A DNA stretch of 64,000 nt from RYN-133 sp963754285. Its GTDB lineage: Bacteria > Actinomycetota > Actinomycetes > Mycobacteriales > Jatrophihabitantaceae. This document shows positions 17,358 to 26,541 of this stretch, one piece after another. The stretch is taken from the NCBI GenBank assembly GCA_963754285.1, contig CAVWFN010000009.1:62001-126000 (forward strand). Reading direction: 5' to 3'. Position numbers and translations under genes: made by a program. The stretch's first letter is position 1. Every line of letters starts with the position of its first letter. The notes below the pieces were generated by a model, which saw nothing but the letters and a program-made list of their open reading frames with translations, was not told the origin of the DNA and did no database searches.

Positions 17358-18152
17358 TCAGGTGATCAGTCGCTCACCGGCGTAGGCGTTCATCCGGCCG
17401 GCACGCACCATTCCGGCGAGCAGCAGCCCGTGCTCCCGGGCGAGATCGACGGCCAGGCTGGACGGCGCGGAGACCGCGACGATTCCGGCCACCCCGGCGG
17501 CGACCGCCTTCTGGACGATCTCGAACGAGACCCGTCCGCTCACCACGAGTAGCCGATCGGTCGCGGGGAGCCGGCCGTCGAGGAGAGCCTCGCCGACGAC
17601 CTTGTCGACGGCGTTGTGCCGCCCGACATCCTCGCGCACCACCCCCAGGGCGCCGGACGTGTCGGCCAGCGCTGCCGCATGAACACCGCCGGTGCGGTCG
17701 AAGGCGCGCTGCCGCTTGCGCATCGTGTCGGGCAGCGCGCTCAAGACGGCGCGCGGCACCGTCCAGCCGTCGTTGTGCGGCGCGCTCGTCCGCGACAACG
17801 TCAGGTCGAGCACGTCCGCGCTGCACACCCCGCACGCTGCCGACGTCACGAACGCGCGCGCCCGCGGTGGCCGCACGCCTGCGCGCAACGTGATGTGTAC
17901 CCGATCGGTGTCGTCCTCGCGACAGGCGCGCAGGGTCACGATGTCCTCGGGCGAGCGAACGCCCGATTCGGCGACGAGCCAGCCGGCGGCCAGGTCGAGG
18001 TCGTGTCCGGGGGTGCGCATCAGCGTGGCGATCGCGTCGCCGTCCATCCCGAGGACGAGCGGATCCTCGACCGCCAGGTCGTCCGGCCCGCTGGTCGGCG
18101 CGGCCTCAGCCGGCAGGCGCACGATCGCGCGGCGGGTCGTCGTGACGCTCAC
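17358..18152 (-). CDS. fdhD: Formate dehydrogenase accessory sulfurtransferase FdhD
   Basis: FdhD carries sulfur from the cysteine desulfurase IscS to the molybdenum cofactor and is needed for active formate dehydrogenase. The start is GTG 18152, which overlaps the aroE stop (GTGA), giving 264 residues. The sulfur-transfer motif is CGVC in FVTSAACGVCSADVLD near residue 115. Other family blocks are FDRTGGVHAAAL, VREDVGRHNAVDKVVGEAL and LVVSGRVSFEIVQKAV. Coupling to aroE is unusual. Together with mobA and the MOSC gene it points to a molybdenum-dependent dehydrogenase elsewhere in the genome. Confidence 0.94.
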   Translation of the reverse strand: MSVTTTRRAIVRLPAEAAPTSGPDDLAVEDPLVLGMDGDAIATLMRTPGHDLDLAAGWLVAESGVRSPEDIVTLRACREDDTDRVHITLRAGVRPPRARAFVTSAACGVCSADVLDLTLSRTSAPHNDGWTVPRAVLSALPDTMRKRQRAFDRTGGVHAAALADTSGALGVVREDVGRHNAVDKVVGEALLDGRLPATDRLLVVSGRVSFEIVQKAVAAGVAGIVAVSAPSSLAVDLAREHGLLLAGMVRAGRMNAYAGERLIT

Positions 18153-18964
18153 GTTGTCAGCGTACGGCGCAGTGCGGCATCCATCGCGTCCGTCGGAGCC
18201 GGCACTCCGGTCATCAGCTCGACTTGAGCTGCAGCCTGGTGCAGCAGCATCCGGACACCGCTCAGCGCGGTCGCGCCGGCCTGCTGCACGGCGGTGGCAA
18301 GGCGCGACGGCCAGTCGGCGTACACGACGTCGAGGACGGCCTGCTCCGGGCGCCACGCTGCGCCGGCCAGTGCATCGGCTGCTCCGCCGGGCAGCGTCGA
18401 GATCACGAGGTCGGCGCGCAACTCGACCGCGTCGACGTCGAGATCTGCGACGAGCAGATCGATGCCGAGCGCTCGTGCTGTGGCCGCGAGCCGTTCGGCA
18501 CGCGTGCGGTCACGCACCAGCGTGGTGCAGCGTGACACGCCCAACTCGACCAGCGCTCCGAGCACGGCTTGGGCCGTCCCACCTGCACCGAGCACCGTCG
18601 CCGTTCGAACCGCCACGCCGCTCTCCCGCACGGTCGCAACGATGCCGGCGACGTCGGTGTTGGCGGCGATCCACCCGCCGCCTGCTCGTGGCAACAGCGT
18701 GTTGCCCGCGCCCACCGCGGCGGCCACCGGGCGCACCTCGTCCGCGATCTCGAGGACTGCGTGTTTGAGCGGCATTGTGCACGAGAAGCCGGCCCAGTCG
18801 ACACGCTCGGCGAGCACGACCGGCAGGTCGGCGACGCCGCAGTCGATCGCGTCGTATCGCCAGTTCAGTCCGAGCGCTTCGTAGGCGGCGCCGTGCAGTA
18901 CCGGGGACAGCGAGTGCGCGACCGGTCGTCCGAGTACGGCTGCACGGCGCGTTGGATCAGCCAC
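18149..18964 (-). CDS. aroE: Shikimate dehydrogenase
   Basis: AroE reduces 3-dehydroshikimate to shikimate with NADPH. The start is GTG 18964, overlapping the mltG end by 8 bases; the protein has 271 residues. The substrate-binding N-terminus AAVLGRPVAHSLSPVLHGAA has the conserved SLSP, TMPLKHAVLE carries the catalytic Lys, GAGNTLL the conserved Asn, and TATVLGAGGTAQAVLGAL is the NADP loop. The C-terminus has GVRMLLHQAAAQVELMTG. It follows mltG as in M. tuberculosis, but here fdhD comes next instead of the prepilin peptidase gene. Confidence 0.94.
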   Translation of the reverse strand: MADPTRRAAVLGRPVAHSLSPVLHGAAYEALGLNWRYDAIDCGVADLPVVLAERVDWAGFSCTMPLKHAVLEIADEVRPVAAAVGAGNTLLPRAGGGWIAANTDVAGIVATVRESGVAVRTATVLGAGGTAQAVLGALVELGVSRCTTLVRDRTRAERLAATARALGIDLLVADLDVDAVELRADLVISTLPGGAADALAGAAWRPEQAVLDVVYADWPSRLATAVQQAGATALSGVRMLLHQAAAQVELMTGVPAPTDAMDAALRRTLTT

Positions 18965-20195
18965 AGCCCCAGTGGTTCTTGACGCACTTGTTGACCGCCG
19001 CCGTCCACGCCTTCTCGCTGTTGGTGAAGAACAGGTGACCCGCGGCGTCCTTGTTGACGAAGTAGAGCCAGTTGCCGGACGCGGGTGCGACGGCGGCGGC
19101 CATTGCCGCCGCGCCCGGGTTGTCGATCGGCGTCGGCGGCAGGCCCTTGTGTGTGTACGTGTTGTACGGACTGTCGACGTTGCGGTAGATGCACTTGTTC
19201 GCGGGTGTTCCGGCCAGCTTGCACGCGTAGGAGCTGGTCGAGTCGAACTGCAACTCACGACCGATCCTGATGCGGTTGAGGATCGTGCGCACGACCTTGG
19301 GCATGTCAGCGGCGTACTTGGCTTCGGACTGTGCGATCGACGCCATGATCAGCGCGGCATACGGCGTCTGATGCAACTTCGCCGCGGCGTCGGCGAAATG
19401 CATCTGCCGATCCGCTTGCAGGTAGCGCGGGATCACTTGGTCGCTGAACACCTTCGTCGGGCTCGAGCCCGGGTCGATCGTGTAGGTCGCCGGGTACAGG
19501 AAGCCTTCGACCGAGGTGGGGATGCCGTTGCCCTTGCCGGTGTAGCCGCGCGGCAGGCCGAGGTCGGCGGGACGCTTGAGCGCGGCCTCGATGGCGCCCT
19601 TCTGGCCGGCACCGAGAATCTCGGTCAGGCGGGCCACGACGTCGAGACTGGTCGCACCTTCGGGGATCGCGAGGTCGTTGCCCTTGCTGCGCGAGGACGG
19701 AGCGAGGATCAGCGCGACCGCAGCGGCGCCCGACATGTGCAGTCGCATGTTGTACTCGCCGGGCTGGATGCCCGCGCATTTACTGCTGCCACACGCGTCG
19801 GTGAACGCTTGCGCGCTCTTGACGACGGCTTTCTGCTGCAGCGTGTTCGCGATGTCCTGGGTGCTGTCTCCGGTGTGGACGGTGATGGTCACCGATCCGT
19901 ACCCCTGGCCCGAATAGTCGGCAACGGAGAAGTAGTCGATGACGCGCGGGACGACGAAATAGGCGACCACGGCCACGATGACCAGGGCCAGCAGCACGAA
20001 CAACCGGCCGCGGCGACGGCTGCGCCGACGGCGGCGCTGCTCGGAGCGGCGGCGTTCGGAGCGGGACAGCTCGTGCTGGTAGTCGCTGCCGTCGTCCTCG
20101 CCGAAGAGCAGGGAGTGCGGATCGTCACCGGGCGGACCCGAGGCCAACGACTCGCGCTCGCGTTGCGTCACGCTGGAGGACTCCGTTCTTTTCAC
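18957..20195 (-). CDS. mltG: Endolytic murein transglycosylase MltG
   Basis: MltG cleaves nascent peptidoglycan strands and helps set glycan length. The 412-residue protein has a long basic cytoplasmic tail (RSERRRSEQRRRRRSRRRG), one membrane segment (LFVLLALVIVAVVAYFVV, about residues 65-82) and an extracellular YceG domain with EGFLYPATYTI, IMASIAQSEAKY carrying the catalytic Glu, and the C-terminal SPYNTYTHKGLPPTPIDNPG and YFVNKDAAGHLFFTNSE. The start is GTG 20195; GTG 20171 is an alternative. It lies between ruvX and aroE as in mycobacteria. Confidence 0.94.
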   Translation of the reverse strand: MKRTESSSVTQRERESLASGPPGDDPHSLLFGEDDGSDYQHELSRSERRRSEQRRRRRSRRRGRLFVLLALVIVAVVAYFVVPRVIDYFSVADYSGQGYGSVTITVHTGDSTQDIANTLQQKAVVKSAQAFTDACGSSKCAGIQPGEYNMRLHMSGAAAVALILAPSSRSKGNDLAIPEGATSLDVVARLTEILGAGQKGAIEAALKRPADLGLPRGYTGKGNGIPTSVEGFLYPATYTIDPGSSPTKVFSDQVIPRYLQADRQMHFADAAAKLHQTPYAALIMASIAQSEAKYAADMPKVVRTILNRIRIGRELQFDSTSSYACKLAGTPANKCIYRNVDSPYNTYTHKGLPPTPIDNPGAAAMAAAVAPASGNWLYFVNKDAAGHLFFTNSEKAWTAAVNKCVKNHWGCG

Positions 20196-20224
20196 GGGGG
20201 TCTGTGGTCAAGTGATACCCGCGG

Positions 20225-20656
20225 TCATCGCTCCCGCATCGAATCAAGCCAATATTGCAGCAATTCGACGGCCGCAGCCTGGTCGATGATCGCCCGGACC
20301 TTTCTACTTCCCCGGACGCCGTTCTGGTGGAGCTTACGCTGCGCGCTCACCGTCGTCAGGCGCTCGTCCAGGTGTTGCACGGGAACCGGCGAGATGTGTT
20401 CAGCAAGGCGTTCGGCGTAGTTTCGCGCCATTTCCGCAGATTTACCTTCGGCGCCCTTCAGGGTGCGCGGGAGCCCCACGACAACGCCCACGGCACCGAG
20501 TTCGGCGACCAGCCCGGCGAGCTCGGCGATGTCGGCGTCCTTGGCCGGATCGCGGGCCAACGTGACCAGCGGGGACGCGAGAATCCCGCCCGGATCGGAG
20601 CGCGCCACCCCGACCCGAACAGTTCCAACATCGACAGCTAGCCACACACCGGTCAT
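20225..20656 (-). CDS. ruvX: RuvX/YqgF-type RNase H-fold nuclease
   Basis: RuvX (YqgF) has an RNase H fold and is assigned as a Holliday junction resolvase-like or rRNA-processing nuclease. The 143-residue protein starts at ATG 20656 with WLAVDVGTVRVGVARSDP (first catalytic Asp), then VVVGLPRTLKGAEGKSAEM and HLDERLTTVSAQ with the conserved acidic pair, and ends IIDQAAAVELLQYWLD. It follows alaS by 90 bases and precedes mltG by 29, the conserved actinobacterial order. Confidence 0.93.
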   Translation of the reverse strand: MTGVWLAVDVGTVRVGVARSDPGGILASPLVTLARDPAKDADIAELAGLVAELGAVGVVVGLPRTLKGAEGKSAEMARNYAERLAEHISPVPVQHLDERLTTVSAQRKLHQNGVRGSRKVRAIIDQAAAVELLQYWLDSMRER

Positions 20657-20746
20657 TGGACCGCCGAGATTCGCAAGCTCGCTGGCGCTCGCGCGATCGG
20701 CGGGCTCTTCGCGCAAGCGCTCATCGCGTTGGTGGTCACCAAGGAC

Positions 20747-23453
20747 TCACCTACCGCTGATGGCTGTCTTGACGGCGGCGAAGGCGTCGCCCAGCTTCGC
20801 GGCGTCGCCACCGGCCCCCTGGGCGAGGTCGGCCTTGCCGCCGCCGCGGGCGCCGAGGACGGGCGCGAAGGCGCGGACGAGTTCGCCCGCCGCGAGGCCG
20901 GTCGACTGGCCCGCCTCGTTGACCGCGACGACGAAGGCGACTCCCCCGCCGTCCGCGGGCGACGCGAGCAACACCACGGCCGGATCGCCGGCGCGCAGGC
21001 GGCCGCGCACATCGAGCACGAGCGAGCGCAGATCGTTGCCGCCGACACCGTCAGGCGCCTGCGCGGCGACCACCTGCACGCCGTTGATGTCGTCGGCGCC
21101 GGCAGCCAGGGTGCCCGCCGACGCGAGCACCTGGCCGACGCGCAGTTTCGCCAGCTCGCGCTCGGCGCCCTTGAGCCGCTCGAGGACGCCGTTGATGCGT
21201 TCGGGCAACTCTTCCGGCTGCGCCTTGAACTCGCTCGCGAGCGACTGCACCAGCACGTGTTCGCGGGCCAGGTACTGGAACGCGTCGAGCCCGACGAGCG
21301 CTTCGACCCGACGCACGCCGGAACCGATCGACGACTCACCGAGCAGCTTGACCATGCCGATCACCGAACTGCGTGGCACGTGCGTGCCACCGCACAGCTC
21401 GCGCGAGTAGTCACCGATCTCGACGATGCGCACGCGGTCGCCGTACTTCTCACCGAACATCGCAATCGCACCGAGGCGACGCGCTTCGTCCTGATCGGTG
21501 ACGAACCAGCGCACCTCGAGATCGCGCAGCAACACCTCGTTGATCTCGTCCTCGACATCGCCGAGCACGCTGTGCGGCACCGCCGCAGGTGTCGTGAAGT
21601 CGAAGCGCAACCGTCCGGGCGCATTCAACGAACCCGCCTGCGCCGCGGAATCGCCGAGCGCACGCCGCAATCCCGCATGCAACAGGTGCGTGGCCGAGTG
21701 CGACCGCGACACCGACACGCGGCGCTGCAGATCGACGTGCGCGAGCACGACGTCGCCGGGACGGATCTCTCCCGACAGCACCGTCGCGCGATGCGCGACG
21801 AGCCCGGGGATCGGCGCCTGCACATCGGTGACGGTCAGCTCGGCCTCGCGACCACCCGCATTCACCGACAGCCGACCCCAGTCGGCGAGCTGGCCGCCGC
21901 CCTCGGCGTAGAACGGCGTCGAGTCGAGCACGACCTCGACCTCGTCACCCTCGTGCGCGGCAGGGCAGCAGTCCGTCCGTCCCGATCAAAGCGGTCACGC
22001 TCGCTTCGCGCGACACCTCGGTGTAGCCGGTGAATTGCGAGTTCCCCTGCTCGAGCGCCGTGCGATACAGCGACAGGTCGAGGTGACCGGTCTTCTTCGC
22101 CTGCGCGTCGGCCTTGGCCCGCGCGCGCTGTTCGGCCATCAACCGGCGGAATCCGGTTTCGTCGACCTCGATGCCCTGCTCGGCCGCCATCTCGAGCGTC
22201 AGGTCGATCGGGAAGCCGTAGGTGTCGTGCAGCTGGAACGCCTTGTCACCCGACAGCGTCGCGCCGCCGGCCCGCTTCGTGTCGGCGACGGCCACATCGA
22301 GAATCGTCGTGCCCGCGCGCAGCGTCTGTCGGAACGCGTCCTCTTCGGCATACGCGTAGCCGGAGATGCGCTCGAAGTCCTTCGCGAGTTCGGGATAGGA
22401 CGGTGCCATGCAATCGCGCGCGACGGGGAACAGCTCGGGGAACGCACGATCCTCATATCCCAGCAGGCGAATCGCACGAATCGCTCGGCGCAGCAACCGA
22501 CGCAGGACGTAACCACGTCCCTCGTTGCCAGGCACGACACCGTCACCGATCAGCATGAGCGCCGACCGCACGTGGTCGGCGATCACGCGCAACCGCACGT
22601 CGTCGGGGTGTGACTCGGCCGCCGCGTGACCCGAGTGCGCGCCGTAGATCTTCCCGGACAATTGCGCGGCACGATCGAGGATCGGTTTCGTCTCGTCGAT
22701 CTCGTAGAGGTTGTCGACGCCCTGCAGCAGCGTGGCGACGCGTTCCATGCCCATGCCGGTGTCGATGTTCTTCTTCGGCAGCTCGCCGAGAATTTCGAAA
22801 TCGCTCTTGCCCGCGCCGCGGTTCGGACCGCGCTCGTTCTGCATGAAGACGAGGTTCCAGAACTCCATGTAGCGGTCCTCGTCGACGGCCGGACCACCTT
22901 CGACGCCGTAATCGGGGCCGCGGTCGTAGTAGAGCTCGCTGCACGGTCCGCACGGGCCGGGGATGCCCATCGACCAGAAGTTGTCGTCCATGCCCTTGCG
23001 GACGATGCGCTCCATCGGCAGACCGATCTGGCGGTGCCAGATGTCGACGGCCTCGTCGTCGTCGAGATAAACGGTCGCCCAGACGCGGTCGCCGTCGAGC
23101 CCGAACCCGCCGTCGTCGACCGACTTCGTCGACAGGTCCCAGGCGAGCTGGATCGCGCCGTCCTTGAAATAGTCGCCGAAGCTGAAGTTGCCGTTCATCT
23201 GGAAGAACGTGCCGTGGCGGGTGGTCTTGCCGACCTCGTCGATGTCCTGCGTGCGGATGCACTTCTGGATGCTCGTCGCGCGCGAGTACGGCGGTTGCTC
23301 CTGACCCACGAAGTAGGGCACGAACTGCACCATGCCGGCGACCACGAACAAGAGGTTCGGGTCGTTGAACGGCAGGGGCAGGCTCGGCACGACCGTGTGG
23401 CCGTTCGCCTCGAAATGCCCGAGGAAGCGCCGTCGGATCTCTGCGGACTTCAT
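20747..23453 (-). CDS. alaS: Alanyl-tRNA synthetase, one apparent frameshift
   Basis: AlaRS charges tRNA-Ala and edits Ser/Gly-tRNA-Ala. The start is ATG 23453. The N-terminal synthetase part is intact (KSAEIRRRFLGHFEANGHTV, FFQMNGNFSFGDYFKDGAI, GIPGPCGPCSELYYDRGPDY). It reads to REASVTALIGTDGLLP and then hits TGA in the same frame; the coding sequence resumes one base later as AAHEGDEVEVVLDSTPFYAEGGGQLADWG. The break is at about 21957-21964 in a C-run (CTGCTGCCC then TGCCGCG); one extra C explains it. The editing domain (HSATHLLHAGLRRALG, SRELCGGTHV) and the DHHA1 C-terminus (ARGGGKADLAQGAGG) follow. Corrected length is about 900 residues, as expected. An essential gene, so a sequence error is the likely reason. 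Confidence 0.93.
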
Positions 23454-23474
23454 AGGTCGATTGTTGCAACCGGG

Positions 23475-23720
23475 CTATGCGGGTTTGTTGCCGAGTTCGC
23501 CGTCCAGGCCGGTACCCGAGCGCAACTGCTCCTCGCGTTCGCTCATCGCCTCACGCACATCGTGACTGAACTCGCGCATCGACTCGGCAAGATCGCGCAG
23601 GGCAGCGGTGAAGCTGTCAGCCATGCCGCCGGGAGTCATTCGCTGCGCTGCCGCAGAAAGCTTGCGGACGATCAGGGCGCCGATGGTGACGCCCATGGCG
23701 AGCCAGAACAGCCGCCTCAC
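23475..23720 (-). CDS. Small membrane protein (DUF6167-like)
   Basis: This 81-residue protein has one N-terminal membrane segment (RRLFWLAMGVTIGALIVRKL), a PGGMADSFTAALRDLAESM segment and a charged helical tail (EFSHDVREAMSEREEQLR). It resembles the DUF6167 proteins found next to alaS in many actinobacteria; function unknown. The start GTG 23720 overlaps the stop of the DUF948 gene by 4 bases, and alaS begins 21 bases downstream. The pair is probably cotranscribed with alaS. Confidence 0.7.
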   Translation of the reverse strand: MRRLFWLAMGVTIGALIVRKLSAAAQRMTPGGMADSFTAALRDLAESMREFSHDVREAMSEREEQLRSGTGLDGELGNKPA

Positions 23721-24112
23721 CGCTTGGCCCTTCTCTTCTTGCGAGCGTCACGGACGACCTCGGCGTCGCGACGGTCGGCGACGGTCTTGCGCACGCCGTA
23801 GGAGAACGCGGCGACCTTGATCAGCGGACTGCCGAGGGTGCTCGACACGACCGAGGTGAGCGCCGCGACGTTGGTCGTCATCGAGTTGACGTTGCGTGCG
23901 ATGCCCTCGACCTGGTCGAGCTGCGAGTTCACCTGGCCCAGCGTGCCCTTCGCGTCGGTCAGCAGCGGTCCCATGCCCTCGTGGGTCGTGCGGATGGCCA
24001 GCGTGGCCTCGTCCAGCACCCGTCCCAGCTTCAGCAGCGGGATGGCCAGCAACAGCACGAGCAGCACGAACGCGCCCGCCGCGATCAGCGCGGCAATCGC
24101 CCCTCCGGACAA
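23717..24112 (-). CDS. DUF948 membrane-anchored coiled-coil protein
   Basis: This 131-residue DUF948 protein has an N-terminal membrane helix (AIAALIAAGAFVLLVLLLAI), then a helical stretch with regularly spaced hydrophobic residues (EATLAIRTTHEGMGPLLTDA, QVEGIARNVNSMTTNVAAL) and a basic tail (ARKKRRAKR). The start is TTG 24112, supported by GAGGAGG six bases upstream. It lies between rarA and the small membrane protein ahead of alaS, a conserved actinobacterial arrangement. The molecular role is unknown. Confidence 0.8.
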   Translation of the reverse strand: MSGGAIAALIAAGAFVLLVLLLAIPLLKLGRVLDEATLAIRTTHEGMGPLLTDAKGTLGQVNSQLDQVEGIARNVNSMTTNVAALTSVVSSTLGSPLIKVAAFSYGVRKTVADRRDAEVVRDARKKRRAKR

Positions 24113-24166
24113 CCGGGGCCTCCTCGATCGGATACGGAATCGATATGAAACAGGTCGCGGATGACC

Positions 24167-25507
24167 CTACTTGGTGCCCGTTCCGCGGATCATCGCCCGT
24201 AGTTTGGCCAGCCGCTCGACCAGATGACGCTCGGCGCCGCGCGGGGCCGGGTCGTAGTAGTCGCGCCCGACCAGCTCGTCGGGCGGGTACTGCTGCTCGG
24301 CGACGCCCTCGGGCAGATCGTGCGGGTAGCGGTAGGACTGGGCGTGCCCGAGCTTGGCTGCGCCGCGGTAGTGGCCGTCGCGCAGAGCCGGCGGGACGGC
24401 GCCGGCGTGGCCGGCCCGCACGTCGGCAAGCGCGGCGTCGATGGCGCTGACAACGGCGTTCGACTTGGGCGCCAGGGCCAGGTGGACGGTGGCCTGGGCC
24501 AGGTTGATGCGCGCCTCGGGCATGCCGATCAGCTGCACCGCCTGCGCGGCCGCGGTTGCGGCGAGCAGCGCGGTCGGATCGGCCAGCCCGACGTCCTCCG
24601 ATGCATGCACCACCAGGCGGCGTGCGATGAACCGCGCGTCCTCACCCGCCTCGATCATGCGCGCGAGGTAGTGCAGCGCGGCGTCGGCGTCGGAGCCGCG
24701 GATCGACTTGATGAACGCGCTGATCACGTCGTAGTGCTGGTCGCCGTCGCGGTCGTAACGCACGGCGGCGGTGTCGACGGCCTGTTCGAGCGTGGCCAAG
24801 TCGATCGCAGTGCGTCCCTCGGCCAGCGTCGTGCCGGCGGCCGCCTCGAGAGCGGTCAGCGCGCGGCGAGCGTCGCCACCGGACATGCGCAGCAGATGCG
24901 CCCGCGCATCGTCGTCGAGGGTGACCGCCGCGCCCAGCCCACGCTCGTCGGCCAACGCCCGATCGACGAGTTCGCCGACCGCGGTCTCGTCCAGCGGCTG
25001 CAGCGTGAGCAACAGACTGCGCGAGAGCAGCGGCGACACGATCGAGAAGAACGGATTCTCGGTCGTGGCCGCGACGAGGGTGACGTGTCGGGCTTCGACC
25101 GCGCCGAGCAGGGAATCCTGCTGGGTCTTGCTGAAGCGATGGATCTCGTCGATGAACAGCACGGTCTGCCGACCGGTGCGGCTGAGCTCGGACTTCGCGC
25201 GCGCGATCACCTCGCGCACGTCCTTCACCCCGGCGTTGAGTGCCGACAGCTGCTCGAAGCGCCGGTTGGTCGCGCTCGACACGATCAGCGCGAGGGTGGT
25301 CTTGCCCGTGCCGGGTGGGCCGAACAGGATCAGCGACATCGGCGCGTCGCCCTCGACCAGGCGGCGCAGCGGCGATCCGGGGGCGAGCAGGTGCGCCTGC
25401 CCGACGACCTCGTCCAGCGTGCGCGGCCGCATGCGGGCGGCCAGCGGCGCGGCCGGATCGAACGGCGCCGGCTCCGTGCGCGGCTCGTCCGGCTCGAACA
25501 GGGTCAC
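24167..25507 (-). CDS. rarA: Replication-associated recombination ATPase RarA (MgsA)
   Basis: RarA is a clamp-loader-related AAA+ ATPase that acts at stalled replication forks. The start is set at GTG 25507 (TLFEPDEPRTEPAPF), giving 446 residues. Visible motifs are PLAARMRPRTLDEVVGQ, Walker A GPPGTGKTT near residue 65, Walker B VLFIDEIHRFSKTQQD, sensor VAATTENPFFSI and the C-terminal MgsA tetramer domain (YDVISAFIKSIRGSDADAAL, GQ-less PPDELVGRDYYDP). It precedes the alaS cluster as in M. tuberculosis (Rv2559c). Confidence 0.94.
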   Translation of the reverse strand: MTLFEPDEPRTEPAPFDPAAPLAARMRPRTLDEVVGQAHLLAPGSPLRRLVEGDAPMSLILFGPPGTGKTTLALIVSSATNRRFEQLSALNAGVKDVREVIARAKSELSRTGRQTVLFIDEIHRFSKTQQDSLLGAVEARHVTLVAATTENPFFSIVSPLLSRSLLLTLQPLDETAVGELVDRALADERGLGAAVTLDDDARAHLLRMSGGDARRALTALEAAAGTTLAEGRTAIDLATLEQAVDTAAVRYDRDGDQHYDVISAFIKSIRGSDADAALHYLARMIEAGEDARFIARRLVVHASEDVGLADPTALLAATAAAQAVQLIGMPEARINLAQATVHLALAPKSNAVVSAIDAALADVRAGHAGAVPPALRDGHYRGAAKLGHAQSYRYPHDLPEGVAEQQYPPDELVGRDYYDPAPRGAERHLVERLAKLRAMIRGTGTK

Positions 25508-25556
25508 GCCGTCCAGCCTAGGCAATGGCGGCGTCAGCAGGACTAATCTGCGGGCC

Positions 25557-26045
25557 ATGACGGCCGCAGACAACGTCGCGCTGTATCGCCGCTGGCTCGA
25601 GGAGATCTGGGACCAGGGCCACTACGAGGTCGCCGACCAGATCATCGCCGAGGATCTCATCGACCACACTCCGATGAAGGACGCCCCACCCGGCCGTGCC
25701 GGCGACATCTGGGCGGCGAAGACAATCCGCACCGCGTTCCCCGACATGCACTTCACGATCGACGTGGTGTTCGCCGACGATGAGTACGTCACCGGCAGGT
25801 GGACGATGACAGGAACGCACACCGGAACGTTCACACCGATGGACGTGCCCGCCACCGGACGCCCGTTGACGATCGGCGGCCAAGAGATCTGGCGCGTCCG
25901 CGATGGCCGTCTCAGCGAGGTCTGGCACATGGAGGACATTCCGGCGATGCTCGAGCAGTTGCGCCTCGGGCCGCCGCCGAAGTTCATCATCAAGGCGAGC
26001 GCGCGCCGCAGCGCGCGACAGTACCGACGCGAACAGCGCGCGTGA
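25557..26045 (+). CDS. SnoaL-like ester cyclase/NTF2-fold protein
   Basis: This 162-residue protein has the SnoaL/NTF2-like fold, used by polyketide cyclases and by many proteins of unknown role. Signatures are NVALYRRWLEEIWDQGHYEV at the N-terminus, the DHTPMKDAPPGRAG loop, IRTAFPDMHFTIDVVFADDE, and VTGRWTMTGTHTGTF...GQEIWRVRDGRLSEVWHMED. The start is ATG 25557. It is divergent from rarA with 49 bases between and overlaps the next gene by 4 bases. No polyketide genes are nearby, so the substrate is unknown. Confidence 0.82.
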   Translation: MTAADNVALYRRWLEEIWDQGHYEVADQIIAEDLIDHTPMKDAPPGRAGDIWAAKTIRTAFPDMHFTIDVVFADDEYVTGRWTMTGTHTGTFTPMDVPATGRPLTIGGQEIWRVRDGRLSEVWHMEDIPAMLEQLRLGPPPKFIIKASARRSARQYRREQRA

Positions 26046-26440
26046 TCTCTGTTGCGCTGGCGCGCAAGCTGCGTGACGGTGGGCTGCGGTGGGATCCCGC
26101 GCCCGGCGACCGGTTCGTCGTGGCCGACCGCGGCATGGACCAGGAGATCTTCACGCTCTCGGACATGACCGTCGAGGTGCACGAATTCCCGACCGGCAAG
26201 GTGATCGGGTTCAACGGCACCGTCGAGTGGGCGCTCGACTCGATCGAGGAGCAGAACTCGATCTGGCTGCCCAGCGAGCCGCAACTGCGCGATCGCCTCG
26301 GCAATACCTTCCGCCGACTGTCGCGCGTGGACGACGGCTGGCAGGTCGAGATCGCCCTTGACCAGCGCGATGTCGACTTCGTCGCCGACGACCCTGCCGA
26401 GGCCTACGGCCTGGCGTTGCTGTTCTTGATCTGCGGGTGA
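26042..26440 (+). CDS. Conserved actinobacterial protein of unknown function
   Basis: I recognise this only as a conserved small actinobacterial protein. It has 132 residues, no signal peptide and no membrane segment. It starts ISVALARKLRDGGLRWDPAP, with GDRFVVADRGMDQEIFTLSDM and FNGTVEWALDSIEEQNSIWLP, and ends in the hydrophobic ALLFLICG. Similar proteins are sometimes labelled pilus-assembly protein, without visible support. The start is GTG 26042, overlapping the SnoaL-like gene in a GTGA, so translation is probably coupled. Confidence 0.7.
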   Translation: MISVALARKLRDGGLRWDPAPGDRFVVADRGMDQEIFTLSDMTVEVHEFPTGKVIGFNGTVEWALDSIEEQNSIWLPSEPQLRDRLGNTFRRLSRVDDGWQVEIALDQRDVDFVADDPAEAYGLALLFLICG

Positions 26441-26453
26441 CCACCACGCGATG

Positions 26454-26491
26454 AGCGCTTGCGCGAAGAGCCCGCCGCTCGCGCGAGCGCT
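26454..26491. terminator. Hairpin between convergent genes
   Basis: AGCGCTTGCGCGA at 26454-26466 pairs with TCGCGCGAGCGCT at 26479-26491 (13 pairs, one G-T) around a 12-base loop. It lies between the convergent stops of the unknown protein gene (26440) and aspS (26542). It lacks a T-tract, so it may act as a factor-assisted or bidirectional terminator. A second small inverted repeat, GCGATTCGGATCGC, follows at 26501-26514. Confidence 0.5.
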
Positions 26492-26541
26492 AGCGAGCTT
26501 GCGATTCGGATCGCAGGATGGCCCCGAACGAAGTGAGCGGG

